A DNA stretch of 64,000 nt from Betaproteobacteria bacterium (GTDB lineage Bacteria > Pseudomonadota > Gammaproteobacteria > Burkholderiales > SHXO01): NCBI GenBank assembly GCA_025356655.1, contig JANXRW010000013.1:1-64000 (forward strand), given 5' to 3'. The notes under the pieces are model-generated. The model saw nothing but the letters and a program-made list of their open reading frames with translations. It was not told the origin of the DNA and ran no database searches. Every line of letters starts with the position of its first letter. Positions within the stretch are counted from its first letter, which is position 1. Of the stretch, positions 26,409-36,109 are shown piece by piece. Both the position numbers and the translations under genes were made by a program.

Positions 26409-27580
26409 TTCGCGTAGGACTGCTGCTGCTGTTCACGGACCAAGGCTGGATGGGAGGGCTGAGTTATTTCCGCAACCTGATCGGCGCGCTCTACGATCTG
26501 CCCGATCGTCAGATCGAGCCCGTGGTGATCACGACGCCTAGTGCGCCGGCACAGATCCTCGCGAACTTCGCGCCCGCCCCTATCCTGCGTAGCCGCCTCG
26601 TCGTCCCCGGCGGCGTGCTGTGGAAGTGCCGTCGCTTCCTGCAGCAGGGGCTGGGCCGCGATCCGCTCTTGGAACGCCTGCTGCGCCGCGAGGGCATCGC
26701 CTTGCTGTCCCACTCGGGCACGCTGGGGCGCCGCTCGCCCGTGGCCACCCTTCCCTGGATCCCCGACTTCCAGGAACTGCATTATCCGGAGTTCTTCTCC
26801 GCGGCCGAACGGGGCGCGCGACGGCGTAGCGCCGCCCAGTGCTGTGCCACGGCGACTGCGGTCCTGCTCAGTTCCGAGGCGGCGCGCGCGGACTTGGCGA
26901 GCATTAATCCCGACTGCGCCGGACGCGCCCGAGTGTTACCCTTCGTTGCCTCGGTGCCCGGCTTATCAGAGTTGCCCAGCGTCGCCGAACTGGAATCCCG
27001 TCACGGGTTCTCCGGGCCCTACTTCCACTTGCCCAATCAGTTTTGGGCGCACAAGAACCATGGCATCGTCGTGGAGGCGCTCCGACTCCTGCGCGCCCGC
27101 GGCCAGCCCGTTCAGGTCCTCGCCACCGGCAACCCGCGGGATCACCGGCAACCCGGCCATTACGAAGCGCTGCTGCAGTCGGCGGCGGCCGCCGGCGCAG
27201 GCTCGGATTTCCGCAGCCTGGGCCTAGTCTCCTACCTCGACCTCATGGGCCTCATGGCCGGAGCCCGCGCGGTGCTCAACCCCTCCCTCTTCGAGGGCTG
27301 GAGCACCACGGTGGAGGAGGCCAAGTCCCTGGGCAAGCCGGTAATTCTCTCGGACCTGCCCGTGCACCGGGAGCAGAATCCGCCCGCGGGCGTGTTTTTC
27401 GACCCGAGGGACCCGGTGACGCTCGCCGCACACCTAGCCGCGGCATGGGCGTGCCCAGCCGGTCCGGCAGATGCCGAGCGCATGGCACTGGCAGCGCAAA
27501 CCCTGCGCGAGCGGCGGCGCGAATTTGCGGGGCGCTTTCAGGACATCGTGCTGGACTTGGCCGCCAGCCAGCCCGCCTAG
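26405..27580 (+). CDS. Family-4-like (GT-B) glycosyltransferase
   Basis: This 391-aa protein has the C-terminal GT4 signature LNPSLFEGWSTTVEEAKSLG, with its EGWSTTVEE acidic motif, and then PVILSDLPVHRE. The N-terminal half fits a GT-B acceptor domain. The TTG start at 26405 overlaps the epimerase stop as TTGA and begins RVGLLLLFTDQGWMGGLSYF. It should transfer hexose-type residues from nucleotide donors, and the adjacent epimerase may supply one. Confidence 0.85.
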   Translation: MIRVGLLLLFTDQGWMGGLSYFRNLIGALYDLPDRQIEPVVITTPSAPAQILANFAPAPILRSRLVVPGGVLWKCRRFLQQGLGRDPLLERLLRREGIALLSHSGTLGRRSPVATLPWIPDFQELHYPEFFSAAERGARRRSAAQCCATATAVLLSSEAARADLASINPDCAGRARVLPFVASVPGLSELPSVAELESRHGFSGPYFHLPNQFWAHKNHGIVVEALRLLRARGQPVQVLATGNPRDHRQPGHYEALLQSAAAAGAGSDFRSLGLVSYLDLMGLMAGARAVLNPSLFEGWSTTVEEAKSLGKPVILSDLPVHREQNPPAGVFFDPRDPVTLAAHLAAAWACPAGPADAERMALAAQTLRERRREFAGRFQDIVLDLAASQPA

Positions 27581-27606
27581 GGCGCGCTGCCCCTCCTTCG
27601 ATACCC

Positions 27607-29607
27607 ATGGCCCCGACGCCCGCGCACCCCGGCTACCGCGCCGACATCGACGGCCTGCGCGCAGTGGCCGTGTTGCTGGTGGTGGTTTTTCATGCGGCGC
27701 CTGCCGCGATCCCCGGGGGATTCATCGGTGTGGACGTGTTCTTCGTCATCTCCGGCTTCCTCATCAGCACCATCCTCCTCTCCGGTCGGGACGGCGGCGG
27801 CATCGGATACCGCGAGTTCTATGCCCGGCGCATCCGCCGCATATTCCCTGCCCTGTGTCTGGTACTCACCGCCGCATTGGCCCTGGGGTCCGTCTTGCTT
27901 CTGGCCGATGAGTTCGACCTCCTCGGCAAGCATGTTCTGGCGGGCGCCGGATTTTTCTCCAACATCATCCTTTGGCGGGAGGTGGGTTACTTCGACCGCG
28001 CCGCCGAAGCCAAGCCGCTGCTCCACCTGTGGTCGCTCGGCATCGAGGAGCAGTTCTACCTGCTCTGGCCGCTGTTGCTGGGAATTGCCGCGAGGGCGCG
28101 TCTGCCCTCGGCGTGGCCCATCCTGCTGGTGGCGGTGGGCAGCGCCATCTGGTGCCTCTGGGCCGGCGTGAGCGACCCCGCCGCTGCTTTCTATTCGCCT
28201 CTCGCGCGCTTCTGGGAACTAGCCCTAGGCGGCATGTTGGCCTGTATGAGCGGGAGCCACCCTCGTTTTCCCGAGAGCTTGCGGATTTCCCGCTCCCTGG
28301 TGGGTGGCCTGGGGCTGTCACTGGTTCTGGGTGCTGCCTTCCTGTTCGACCGCAGCAGCCCGTTTCCTGGCTGGCGTGCCCTGCTGCCGGTTTGCGGATC
28401 CCTGATGATCCTCGCGGCGGGTGCCCACGCCTGGCCGAATCAGAAAATCCTAGCCTGCCGCGCGCTGGTCTGGGTAGGCCTGATCAGTTACCCCCTGTAT
28501 CTCTGGCACTGGCCGCTGCTGGCCTTCGCCCGCATCCTGGATACCCGTGGGCGGGGTGGGGCAGTTACCGTCGCGCTGGTGGCACTCGCTTTTTTGCTGG
28601 CCTGGGGCACCTACCGCTGGGTGGAACGCCCCATTCGTTCGGGGGTACCCCGGGGCAGGGCGACGGCTACCCTGGTGATCATCCTGCTCCTGATCGGGGC
28701 CGGAGGGCAGGCGGTCCACCGGCTGCACGGCCTGCCCGGCAGGGAGGTCGTCGCCCTGAACCCGACGCTTGCACCCAGCACCGAGCAGCCGATCAGCGCG
28801 CTGGTGGCGCCCGGCTGCGGCGCGCGGGCCGCACAGGGCGATGCCTTCGCCAACTGCGTGAGCGAGCGTCGAGGAGTGCCTGGCGTGGCGCTGGTGGGTG
28901 ACAGCAAGGCCGCCGCCCTGTTCCCGGGCTTGGTACGCAGTTCCGCGGAGCGCGGGCGCTGGCTCTTTATCGGCGGCAACGGACCCAGTGGCCCGGTAGT
29001 ACCGGTACTGAGCGATGCGCCTGTCTACCGGGAATTCCAGGCGCTCGCGCGCCTGGCGGCGGAAACCGTTACCGCCGATGCCTCCGTGGACCGCGTGGTG
29101 CTAACCGCCGCTGCACGCAACCTGTTCCAGCTCACGAGCAACAGCTCCTTGGAGGAACTTGCCGCGAGCCCCCTTGGGCCCAGCGCGTTGGAGGGCCTGG
29201 ACCGTTTCGCCACGGCATTGGTGAGAGCTGGCAAGCAGGTCGTCCTGACCGTCGACAATCCAGCGCTGCCGGATCCAGCGCAGTGCGTGCCCCGTCGAAC
29301 GGGCCTGGCGTGGTTCAACCGCCTGTTGGGGCTGGGCCAGGCCCCGGTTTGCATGATCGCCTACCACGAATACCTGCGGCAGTCGGAGAACTACCGCCAA
29401 GTGCTGACCGCGGTGGCGGCCCGCCATCCCGGCGCGGTTAGCGTCTTCGATGCGACGGACCTGCTATGCGATGCGGGCACGGACAGTTGCCCCACCGTGC
29501 TGCGCGGCCAGCGCCTGTACAGCTACTCGGACCATATCTCCGACGCAGTGGCCAGCGCCATGGGACGCCGGCTCAATGCCTACCTGGCCGCGCTGCCGAG
29601 GAACTAG
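27607..29607 (+). CDS. Acyltransferase-3 membrane protein with C-terminal SGNH domain
   Basis: This 666-aa protein starts HPGYRADIDGLRAVAVLLVVVFHA, the hallmark of OatA/acyltransferase-3 proteins, and includes GVDVFFVISGFLI. About ten membrane helices span residues 15-375. The C-terminal 280 residues are periplasmic and show the SGNH block I GDSKAAAL. Such fusions O-acetylate extracellular or periplasmic glycans. The ATG at 27607 is chosen since the open frame upstream reads through the previous gene. Its stop shares CTAG with the convergent gene. Confidence 0.9.
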   Translation: MAPTPAHPGYRADIDGLRAVAVLLVVVFHAAPAAIPGGFIGVDVFFVISGFLISTILLSGRDGGGIGYREFYARRIRRIFPALCLVLTAALALGSVLLLADEFDLLGKHVLAGAGFFSNIILWREVGYFDRAAEAKPLLHLWSLGIEEQFYLLWPLLLGIAARARLPSAWPILLVAVGSAIWCLWAGVSDPAAAFYSPLARFWELALGGMLACMSGSHPRFPESLRISRSLVGGLGLSLVLGAAFLFDRSSPFPGWRALLPVCGSLMILAAGAHAWPNQKILACRALVWVGLISYPLYLWHWPLLAFARILDTRGRGGAVTVALVALAFLLAWGTYRWVERPIRSGVPRGRATATLVIILLLIGAGGQAVHRLHGLPGREVVALNPTLAPSTEQPISALVAPGCGARAAQGDAFANCVSERRGVPGVALVGDSKAAALFPGLVRSSAERGRWLFIGGNGPSGPVVPVLSDAPVYREFQALARLAAETVTADASVDRVVLTAAARNLFQLTSNSSLEELAASPLGPSALEGLDRFATALVRAGKQVVLTVDNPALPDPAQCVPRRTGLAWFNRLLGLGQAPVCMIAYHEYLRQSENYRQVLTAVAARHPGAVSVFDATDLLCDAGTDSCPTVLRGQRLYSYSDHISDAVASAMGRRLNAYLAALPRN

Positions 29608-30512
29608 GGTGCGGGGCGCAGTTGCTCGAAGCCCAGGCTCTGCTCGTGCCACTGGGCCATGAAGCGCACCACGGCTGCGGGATCATCCACCTCGATGGGT
29701 TCGTCGGCGGCCGGGAGTTCCACCCGCTGTGCGATGATGCACAGGACATCGGAGTCGAAATAGCGGTTGGTGTAGACCGGCACGAACCCGGCCACGCGCA
29801 GCAGGCCAGCGAGGGCCCGGTGCGAGAAACAGAAGGGGTGGATGTCCAGGGGATGGACCTGGCTCACGTAGTCCCTCAGGGACTTACGATAGGGCACCAT
29901 GATGCGCGAGCTGTCGGCGACGCAAAGGTAGCCCGATTCAGAAATGGCGTCGCGAATCTCCAGCGGGACCGCCAAGGGATCGATGCAGTTACACAGCGTC
30001 CAGGTCAGCACGCCCACGTCCACCGGGGTCGCCTCGGACAGCGCGCCTTCGCCTAGGCCGCAGTTGAGCACCGGGAAGCCCTCGGCGCCCAACTTCGCGG
30101 CCAAGGTGGGCGAGCCCTCCGTCGCGGAGAGTTCCAAGTCCGGAAAACAGTTGCGCGCATGCCTGAGGAAATAGCCCTCGCCCGTGGCAAAGTCGCACAG
30201 GCTCTTCATCCGCCGATCTGCGCCCGCAAGAAAGTTCCTGATGGTAAGGGCCACGTACAGGAGCCGCGCTTGCGCGAAAGGATTGACCGCCGAATAGTCC
30301 TCGGGGCTGCTGGACTTAAAAATCTTCTCCCCCCAATACTCCAGGATCTGCGCCGCGCTGTGGCGCTTGGCCGATCGCAGGATGCCCGTGCCGGCGTCCA
30401 CATAGAGCAGGTCGCCGTTGGACCAGTGCGATAGGAATTCCAAGGGGTGGACGGAGTCGTCCGTTCCCATTTTTCTGAAGGCTGTGGCCAATTCTGCTGC
30501 AGACGTATCCAT
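29604..30512 (-). CDS. SAM-dependent methyltransferase-like protein
   Basis: This 302-aa protein has SLCDFATGEGYFLRHA as a degenerate SAM motif I (DFATGEG in place of the usual DxGxGxG), followed by an acidic motif and TWTLCNCIDPLA. The N-terminal 80 residues contain LEFLSHWSNGD, not recognised. It is convergent with the acyltransferase, and both stop codons fall within one CTAG (29604-29607). Function as a glycan methyltransferase is inferred from context only. Confidence 0.6.
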   Translation of the reverse strand: MDTSAAELATAFRKMGTDDSVHPLEFLSHWSNGDLLYVDAGTGILRSAKRHSAAQILEYWGEKIFKSSSPEDYSAVNPFAQARLLYVALTIRNFLAGADRRMKSLCDFATGEGYFLRHARNCFPDLELSATEGSPTLAAKLGAEGFPVLNCGLGEGALSEATPVDVGVLTWTLCNCIDPLAVPLEIRDAISESGYLCVADSSRIMVPYRKSLRDYVSQVHPLDIHPFCFSHRALAGLLRVAGFVPVYTNRYFDSDVLCIIAQRVELPAADEPIEVDDPAAVVRFMAQWHEQSLGFEQLRPAP

Positions 30513-30651
30513 TTATCCGTGCCCTTTGCGGTTCCCTCGCCGCGCGCCGGGGCGCCCCCGGGGGCGGTGCGGGTCCCGATTCTATCCGCCCTCCGGGCGG
30601 GGCACAATTGCGCGCAGGCACGGGTCGGCGCGGAGGCGGAAAAGGAACCCG

Positions 30652-31584
30652 GTGCTCTATACTTTCGGAATCGTGGCTGGAACCGGAAGGCGTGTGCGCA
30701 TCTCCATCGTAACTCCCAGCTTCAACCTCGCGCCCTACCTCGAGGAAACCCTGTCCTCTGTGCTTGCCGAACTCGCTCCCGGGGACGAATACTTCGTCAT
30801 CGACGGCGGCTCCACCGATGGGAGCGTGGAATTGCTGCGGGGCTTCTCCGAGCGGCTGACCGGCTGGGTCAGCGAGCCCGACCGTGGCTACGCCGACGCC
30901 ATCGCCAAGGGCTTTGCCCGTGCCACGGGTGACATCCTGTGTTGGGTCAACGTCTCCGATGTCCTGCTCCCCGGGGCGCTGGACGCCGCGCGCGGCGCGC
31001 TGACGAGCACGGGCTGCGATCTGGTATTCGGCGATGACTTTTACATCGACGAAGGCAGCCGCGTCCTGGGGCTGAGCCGGGGCGTTTGCCGGGACCTGCG
31101 TTCGGCCATGCTCTACGGGGGCTGGACGCCACTGCAGGACGCTTGTTTCTGGCTGCGGGAAGCCTACGAGGCCGTGGGAGGTATCGATCCCTCCCTCACT
31201 GCGGCCGCCGACTACGACTTCTTTCTTCGGCTCGCCACCCGTCGCAGCAGCCGATACGTGCCCGTGGCCTTTAGCGCCTATCGGCGCCACGCGGGGCAGA
31301 AGGCAATTGCGCAATCGGCCGCCTATGAGCGCGAGCGAACCCTTGCCCGGGCGCGCGAGTGGCAACGTGAGGGGAGACGAGGGCCCGGCGAAGGTTTGCG
31401 CGCGCTCTGGTACTGGGCCGCCGTCCGCTTCCGCGTACGCGTGCTGCAGCGGCTATGGCAGGTACCGACCTTGCACGGCCAAGCGGTGGGCCAGCTGCGC
31501 TGTGGCCGGTATTGGCCCGGCGGTCGCTGGCACCCGCCCGGGTTCGCCGTGCCGGGGACTCAGGCCGTTCGGCGCAGGGTGTAG
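30652..31584 (+). CDS. Family-2 (GT-A) glycosyltransferase
   Basis: This protein of 310 aa (from GTG 30652) has RISIVTPSFN, the GT2 start, then FVIDGGSTDGS and SEPDRGYADAIAKG. DILCWVNVSDVLLPG occupies the DxD position. The 30652 start has AAGGA 5 nt upstream. GTG 30694 would start nearer the domain but has a ribosome site only 3 nt away. It diverges from the methyltransferase-like gene, and its last 25 nt overlap the convergent DUF268 gene. Confidence 0.82.
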   Translation: MLYTFGIVAGTGRRVRISIVTPSFNLAPYLEETLSSVLAELAPGDEYFVIDGGSTDGSVELLRGFSERLTGWVSEPDRGYADAIAKGFARATGDILCWVNVSDVLLPGALDAARGALTSTGCDLVFGDDFYIDEGSRVLGLSRGVCRDLRSAMLYGGWTPLQDACFWLREAYEAVGGIDPSLTAAADYDFFLRLATRRSSRYVPVAFSAYRRHAGQKAIAQSAAYERERTLARAREWQREGRRGPGEGLRALWYWAAVRFRVRVLQRLWQVPTLHGQAVGQLRCGRYWPGGRWHPPGFAVPGTQAVRRRV

Positions 31585-32360
31585 ATCCCGCAGCCGTAGT
31601 GTAGCGCGGGCAAGTGCGTCGGCGACTGCTCCCTATGCAGGGCACCGGCATCGTCCACGAAGTCGAAACGGAGGAGTTCGAACAGGCCGCGCGCCCACTC
31701 CAGGGGCTCAGCGGGAGCAAAAACGCGGTGGGCGTTGAAGTGCACACCGGACTCGCCGATGGGAAAGGAGAGGTAGAGGATCCCACTAGGGGCCAGCAAC
31801 CGGTGCAGGTTACGGAAACCCTTACGGTGGCCTTCGGGATCGATGGGGTCACCGTAGCGACCGAGGCCGAGATGCTCCAGTGCGTGAAGGCAACTCAGGG
31901 AATCGCAGATACCGACAAGGTGGCTGGGCACGTTCATCAGGTCCGCCTGCATGAATCGGATGCGCGGATGACCGGTATCCCCGAGGGGTCGAATATCGAT
32001 CACCTCTACCTCGCGGAAGCTCGCCACGTGTGCCACGAAGCCATCGATGCGGCTGCCTACGTCCAGGTGCCTGATCGGGTTGGCCTGCTGCACCAGCGTG
32101 GCGACCAGCAGGTCCTGATGGAAGTAGTGGCCGCGCGCCGTGCCGGCCTGTGCGCGCAGGTCTTCAAGGACGGGCTGGTGGCGCGCAATCACGCCGCCGG
32201 CACGGCGGAAGGCCCGACGATCCGCGAGGTAGCGCGGAAGGTAGCGCAGTGCGAGCAGGCGCCTGACATCCAAGCCCAGCGCGAGCAGTGCAAGGCCAAA
32301 GCCGCGCAACGCCCTGCTTCCCTGGCCACCCTGTTCCCCTTCGGCACCACCCGCCATCAA
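31560..32360 (-). CDS. DUF268-family methyltransferase-like protein
   Basis: This 266-aa protein matches DUF268: DVGSRIDGFVAHVASF, then LSCLHALEHLGLGRYGDPID, and LSFPIGESGVHFNAHRVF. The DVGSRID segment fits a SAM-binding motif I, so methyl transfer is plausible but unproven for this family. Members are common in polysaccharide loci. It overlaps the convergent GT2 gene by 25 nt. The first 20 residues are low-complexity and the true start may be a few codons later. Confidence 0.78.
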   Translation of the reverse strand: MMAGGAEGEQGGQGSRALRGFGLALLALGLDVRRLLALRYLPRYLADRRAFRRAGGVIARHQPVLEDLRAQAGTARGHYFHQDLLVATLVQQANPIRHLDVGSRIDGFVAHVASFREVEVIDIRPLGDTGHPRIRFMQADLMNVPSHLVGICDSLSCLHALEHLGLGRYGDPIDPEGHRKGFRNLHRLLAPSGILYLSFPIGESGVHFNAHRVFAPAEPLEWARGLFELLRFDFVDDAGALHREQSPTHLPALHYGCGIYTLRRTA

Positions 32361-33231
32361 CCGCCCCCCTCACGACCCTGCGCCGGCGCCACCGCACGTT
32401 CCGCGCGAGCGCTAAGCTTACCGGCTCCCTGGGCTGCCGTGCCGCACCCGGCTGGCAGGGGCCGCAGGAGTCGTGCCTGAGGCGACGCCATGAGGGAGGC
32501 CGAGCAGCGTTGGGGTTTTGCGCGCGGGACCGGCGCCTTGCTGGTGTTGGGCGCGCGCTCGTCATGCGCAATGGCCTGCTTCAGGTGTACGGCCCTTTGT
32601 TGAGTCTGTGTATCGACGCCAACGACTGCCTGCTGGCGCTGCTCGCAACGGTGGCGCTCGGCGCGTGGCACGACAGGGCGTGCGAATGAACGAAGTGGTC
32701 CTCGTCTACATCAGCGTGTGGTGGGTGGGCGGAGCCTTTCCCCTGCTGCAGTCCGACGCAGCGTGGCTGCCCCGGGGGTCGTGGACGGGGGGCCGACCTC
32801 GTTGCTTCGCGCTCTACCGTCCCGAAGCCGCTTGGGCCTCGCACGCGGTGGCGGGGCTCTGCTGCGTTGCCTACGCCTGCGGCCGGTTCTTTTCTGCCGG
32901 CATGGCTCGCGTCCGGCCGCATTGGCCCCCGCACGGTTCTCCTGTCGCCTCGCTCTGAACCACCTGCCCCTGCTGCTGCTCACCTATTCCCTGGCCGTGA
33001 CTGGGTGGGAAGGTCCCGGGCGCACTCGCTCGCGGCCGCACTGATTTGCGCAGTGGCCATCGTGCCGATCGCGGAGCGCCTCGCGCGCGTGTTCGAGCAT
33101 CCGCAGCGCCTGCGCCGTTGGCTGAAATCCGCGTCCACGGGCGCGCTCCCAGGCGTGGGTGTGGCACACTAGGGCCCCCGGGAATCCGCACCCCGCCGAT
33201 CGCGGGGCGCAGCCCGTCTCTCGCCGACCTC
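32361..33231 (+). pseudogene. Degraded region, possible acyltransferase remnant
   Basis: No intact gene fits here. Reading + frames in turn gives hydrophobic fragments: NGLLQVYGPLLSL (about 32570), LNHLPLLLLTYSLAVTGW (about 32955-33008) and, after a frameshift near 33009, ALICAVAIVPIAERLARVFEHP (about 33040-33105). The last two resemble the C-terminal helices and the R-x-FEHP tail of acyltransferase-3 proteins. This would be an inactivated relative of the intact gene at 27.6 kb. The match is by eye and weak. Confidence 0.3.
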
Positions 33232-33975
33232 ATGCTCAACGCCCTTCGCCGCCATCTGGCCGCTAGCGAACTGCTCTCTTTCAACCAGGTGCGGCGAGAC
33301 CGCTGGATTTCCGCACAGGCAGCAGCGATCCCGGCAGGCGCCCGGGTGCTGGATGTCGGCGCGGGGTCCGCGCCCTATCGGCATCTGTTCGTCCATTGCG
33401 ATTACCGTACGCAGGATCTGCAGGGGTTGCGGCCCGAGCAGTTGCGCTATGGCGGCTACGGCCAGATCGACTATGTATGCGACGCCGCGGCGATCCCGGC
33501 GCCCGATGGCAGCTTCGACGCCATCCTGTGCACCGAGGTGCTGGAGCATGTGCCCGAGCCCATCCTCGTGGTCCGGGAGTTCGGCCGGCTCCTGGCACCG
33601 GGCGGACGCCTGATCCTGACCGCCCCCCTGGGCGCCGGCATTCACCAGGAGCCCTACCATTTCTACGGAGGCTACACGCCCTGGTGGTACGAACGGTTTC
33701 TCGCGGGCGCCGGATTCGCACACATCCGCGTTGAACCCAACGAGGGTTCCTTCCGCTTCTTTGCCCAGGAGTCCCTGCGCTTCGTGCGCGAGAGCCGGCC
33801 CGGCCGCGGCATCCCCCTGCTGGCCGGATTGCCCTGGCTGCCCTTCTGGCTCCTCCTGGCACCGGTGCTGGGCATCCTGGTGCCGGTAGCCTGCCGGCTG
33901 CTGGACCGGCACGACCAGGCGCGGCGTTTCACCGTGGGATACCACGTCACCGCCACCCGGGCTGGCGCCGCGTGA
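33232..33975 (+). CDS. Class I SAM-dependent methyltransferase with C-terminal hydrophobic segment
   Basis: This 247-aa protein has VLDVGAGSAPY (about 38-48), DLQGLRPEQL and AILCTEVLEHVPEP, the methyltransferase-11 pattern. The segment GIHQEPYHFYGGYTPWWYERFL is typical of polysaccharide-locus members. A hydrophobic stretch (LPFWLLLAPVLGILVPVACRL, about 200-221) could anchor it to the membrane. The ATG at 33232 is preferred over an upstream in-frame start at 33046. It overlaps the next gene by 4 nt. Confidence 0.78.
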   Translation: MLNALRRHLAASELLSFNQVRRDRWISAQAAAIPAGARVLDVGAGSAPYRHLFVHCDYRTQDLQGLRPEQLRYGGYGQIDYVCDAAAIPAPDGSFDAILCTEVLEHVPEPILVVREFGRLLAPGGRLILTAPLGAGIHQEPYHFYGGYTPWWYERFLAGAGFAHIRVEPNEGSFRFFAQESLRFVRESRPGRGIPLLAGLPWLPFWLLLAPVLGILVPVACRLLDRHDQARRFTVGYHVTATRAGAA

Positions 33976-35195
33976 AAGTGCTTTGCGTGCTGGGGGAACA
34001 CGCCTATGGCAATCCTGCGCGGGGCGAGAACTACGAGCACGCCAACTTCCTTCCTGCCCTGCGCGCCCTGGGCTGCGAGGTGGTCCTTCTGGACTCGTTG
34101 CGGCGCGATCGCCAGTGCAGCTTCGCGGAGTTGAACCGGGCGCTAATAGAGACCGTGCGCCGAGAAAACCCCGACCTCGTACTGTGCGTGTTGTTGTCCT
34201 ACGAGATCTGGACCGAGACCTTGGCCTGGCTGCGGGACAACACCACGGTCGCGCTCATGAACTGGGGATCCGACGATTCCTGGAAATATCGTCAGTTCAC
34301 GCGCCACCTGGCTCCCTACTTCGACCTGCACGCCACCACCCATGCGGGCGCGGCGGCACAGGCAAGCCGCGATGGACTGCACGCGGTAACGCTCACGCAG
34401 TGGGCTGCGGACGAGGCGACGCTGGCCACGCCCCTGCCCGCAGCCCGATGCCGCTACCCGGTCAGCTTTGTGGGTGCCGCCTACGGGAACCGCCGTCGCT
34501 GGATCGAGGGCCTGCGCTCGCGCGGTGTGCCGGTGCACTGCTTCGGCCACGGCTGGGAGGGCGGCACGCTCAGTGCCAAGGCCATGGGTGAAGTGATCCG
34601 CGAGTCCGTACTTTGCCTCAACTTCGGCGACTCCGGGCTTCACTTTCGCGGCCTCCTGCCCTTCCGCAGCCGCCAGATCAAGGCGCGGGTATTCGAGGTG
34701 CCGGGGCGCGGCGGGTTCCTGCTAACCGAGCCTGCGCAGGGGCTGGCGAACTTCCTGACCCCAGGCCAAGACATCGCGCTGTTCCAAACACCGGAGGATT
34801 TGGCCCGGCAGGCAACCTACTACCTTGCCCACCCGGAGGAGCGCGACCGCATGGCGCGCGCCGGGCACGACCGCGTGCGTTCACAGCACACCTACCGGCT
34901 GCGCTTTTCCAGCCTCCTGGAGACGGCGCTGGCTCAAGCGGCACGACGGCCGCGCGCCCGCGGTGAACCCCTATGGAACAGTGCAATCACGGAGGCCTGT
35001 GACCGCCACCGGGCCACTTGGGCGAGCAGCCTGTTGCGGGCCCTGCTCTGTGCGCCCGCCCAGACCCTGCTCGGGCCCCGACGTGGGCCGCGCGCGGCAC
35101 GACGGGCACTCTACGAAATCAGTTGGCGTTTGGCGGGCGCGCGCACCTATAGCGCGGCAGGGCTGCCCGGGCGTCTGTTCTACCGCGAGAGCTGA
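33972..35195 (+). CDS. CgeB-like GT-B glycosyltransferase
   Basis: This 407-aa protein opens KVLCVLGEHAYGNPARGENYEHANF and has NWGSDDSWKYRQFT, then the segment SRQIKARVFEVPGRGGFLLTE, which matches the CgeB/glycosyl transferase 1_2 domain found in spore maturation and polysaccharide proteins. The donor half ends with DLARQATYYLAHPEERDRMA. The GTG start overlaps the methyltransferase stop by 4 nt. It probably adds a residue to the glycan. Confidence 0.78.
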   Translation: MKVLCVLGEHAYGNPARGENYEHANFLPALRALGCEVVLLDSLRRDRQCSFAELNRALIETVRRENPDLVLCVLLSYEIWTETLAWLRDNTTVALMNWGSDDSWKYRQFTRHLAPYFDLHATTHAGAAAQASRDGLHAVTLTQWAADEATLATPLPAARCRYPVSFVGAAYGNRRRWIEGLRSRGVPVHCFGHGWEGGTLSAKAMGEVIRESVLCLNFGDSGLHFRGLLPFRSRQIKARVFEVPGRGGFLLTEPAQGLANFLTPGQDIALFQTPEDLARQATYYLAHPEERDRMARAGHDRVRSQHTYRLRFSSLLETALAQAARRPRARGEPLWNSAITEACDRHRATWASSLLRALLCAPAQTLLGPRRGPRAARRALYEISWRLAGARTYSAAGLPGRLFYRES

Positions 35196-35199
35196 GCCC

Positions 35200-36081
35200 A
35201 TGGCGTTACCGGCCGAACCGAAAGTGAGCGTACTCATGGCGGTGCGCGATAGCGCGGCCACGCTCGCGCCGACGCTGTGCTCCTTGCTGGCCCAGAGCTA
35301 TCGCCGTTGGGAACTCGTATTGCTCGACGACGGCTCGCGCGACGGCACGGCGGCCCTGGCGCGCTCCTTCCCCGACGCGCGCATCCGCGTGCTGCAGGAT
35401 GGCCTGCGCCGTGGGCTCGCCGGCCGTCTGAACCAGGCCGTCGCACTGGCGGATGGAGACCTCCTGGCGCGCGTTGATGGCGACGACATCCTCTACCCGG
35501 AACGCTTTGCGGAACAGGTGGCCTACCTGCGCGAACACCCGCAGGTCGATCTGCTAGGCACCGGCATGCTGGTGTTCACGTCCAGCGGCTCCGTTCGCGG
35601 ACAGTGGCAGGGGCCCACGACCCACGAGGCCATTTGTCGCCGCGCCTTCCACGGGCTGCCGTTGGCCCACCCCACCTGGATGGGACGCCGTGCCTGGTTC
35701 AGAGCTTGGCCCTACGATGAGCACAACCGCCGTTCCGAGGACCAGGACCTGCTGCTGCGCGCGCACCGCAATAGCCATTTCGCAGCACTCCCGCACCTCT
35801 TGGTGGCCTATCGCCAGGACCGCATCTCTCTCGCGAAGTCACTCCGAGGCCGCTACGACTTCTGCCGTGGCTTGCCTGCGGCGGCTCGCCGCAACCGTGC
35901 CTGGGGTGCGGCGGCGGGCGGCCTACTGGCGCATTTGGCCAAGTTCGGGTTAGATGCCTTGGCCGTCGGCACGGGCCTGGAGCAGCGCCTGCTACGACAT
36001 CGATTCCGCGCTGCCCCGCCGGCGGAATTGCGCCGCTGGCAAGCGCTCTGGGCCGCAGTCACCGCGGAGCATGACGGTTGA
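35200..36081 (+). CDS. Family-2 (GT-A) glycosyltransferase
   Basis: This 293-aa protein shows KVSVLMAVRDSAATLAPTLCSLLAQ, then VLLDDGSRDGT and LARVDGDDI, where DGDD is the nucleotide- and metal-binding motif of GT2. A SEDQDLLLRA segment supplies the catalytic-base ED motif. The ATG at 35200 follows the previous stop by 4 nt. An earlier in-frame start would overlap the CgeB-like gene by hundreds of bases. Confidence 0.85.
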   Translation: MALPAEPKVSVLMAVRDSAATLAPTLCSLLAQSYRRWELVLLDDGSRDGTAALARSFPDARIRVLQDGLRRGLAGRLNQAVALADGDLLARVDGDDILYPERFAEQVAYLREHPQVDLLGTGMLVFTSSGSVRGQWQGPTTHEAICRRAFHGLPLAHPTWMGRRAWFRAWPYDEHNRRSEDQDLLLRAHRNSHFAALPHLLVAYRQDRISLAKSLRGRYDFCRGLPAAARRNRAWGAAAGGLLAHLAKFGLDALAVGTGLEQRLLRHRFRAAPPAELRRWQALWAAVTAEHDG

Positions 36082-36109
36082 AGGCCTGCGCGCTGCAGGA
36101 GAAGCCGCG

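Noticed and set aside
27043-27606. Longer start for the acyltransferase gene
   Set aside because: It lies wholly inside the upstream glycosyltransferase and encodes Arg/Pro/Gly-rich noise. The family start is at 27607.
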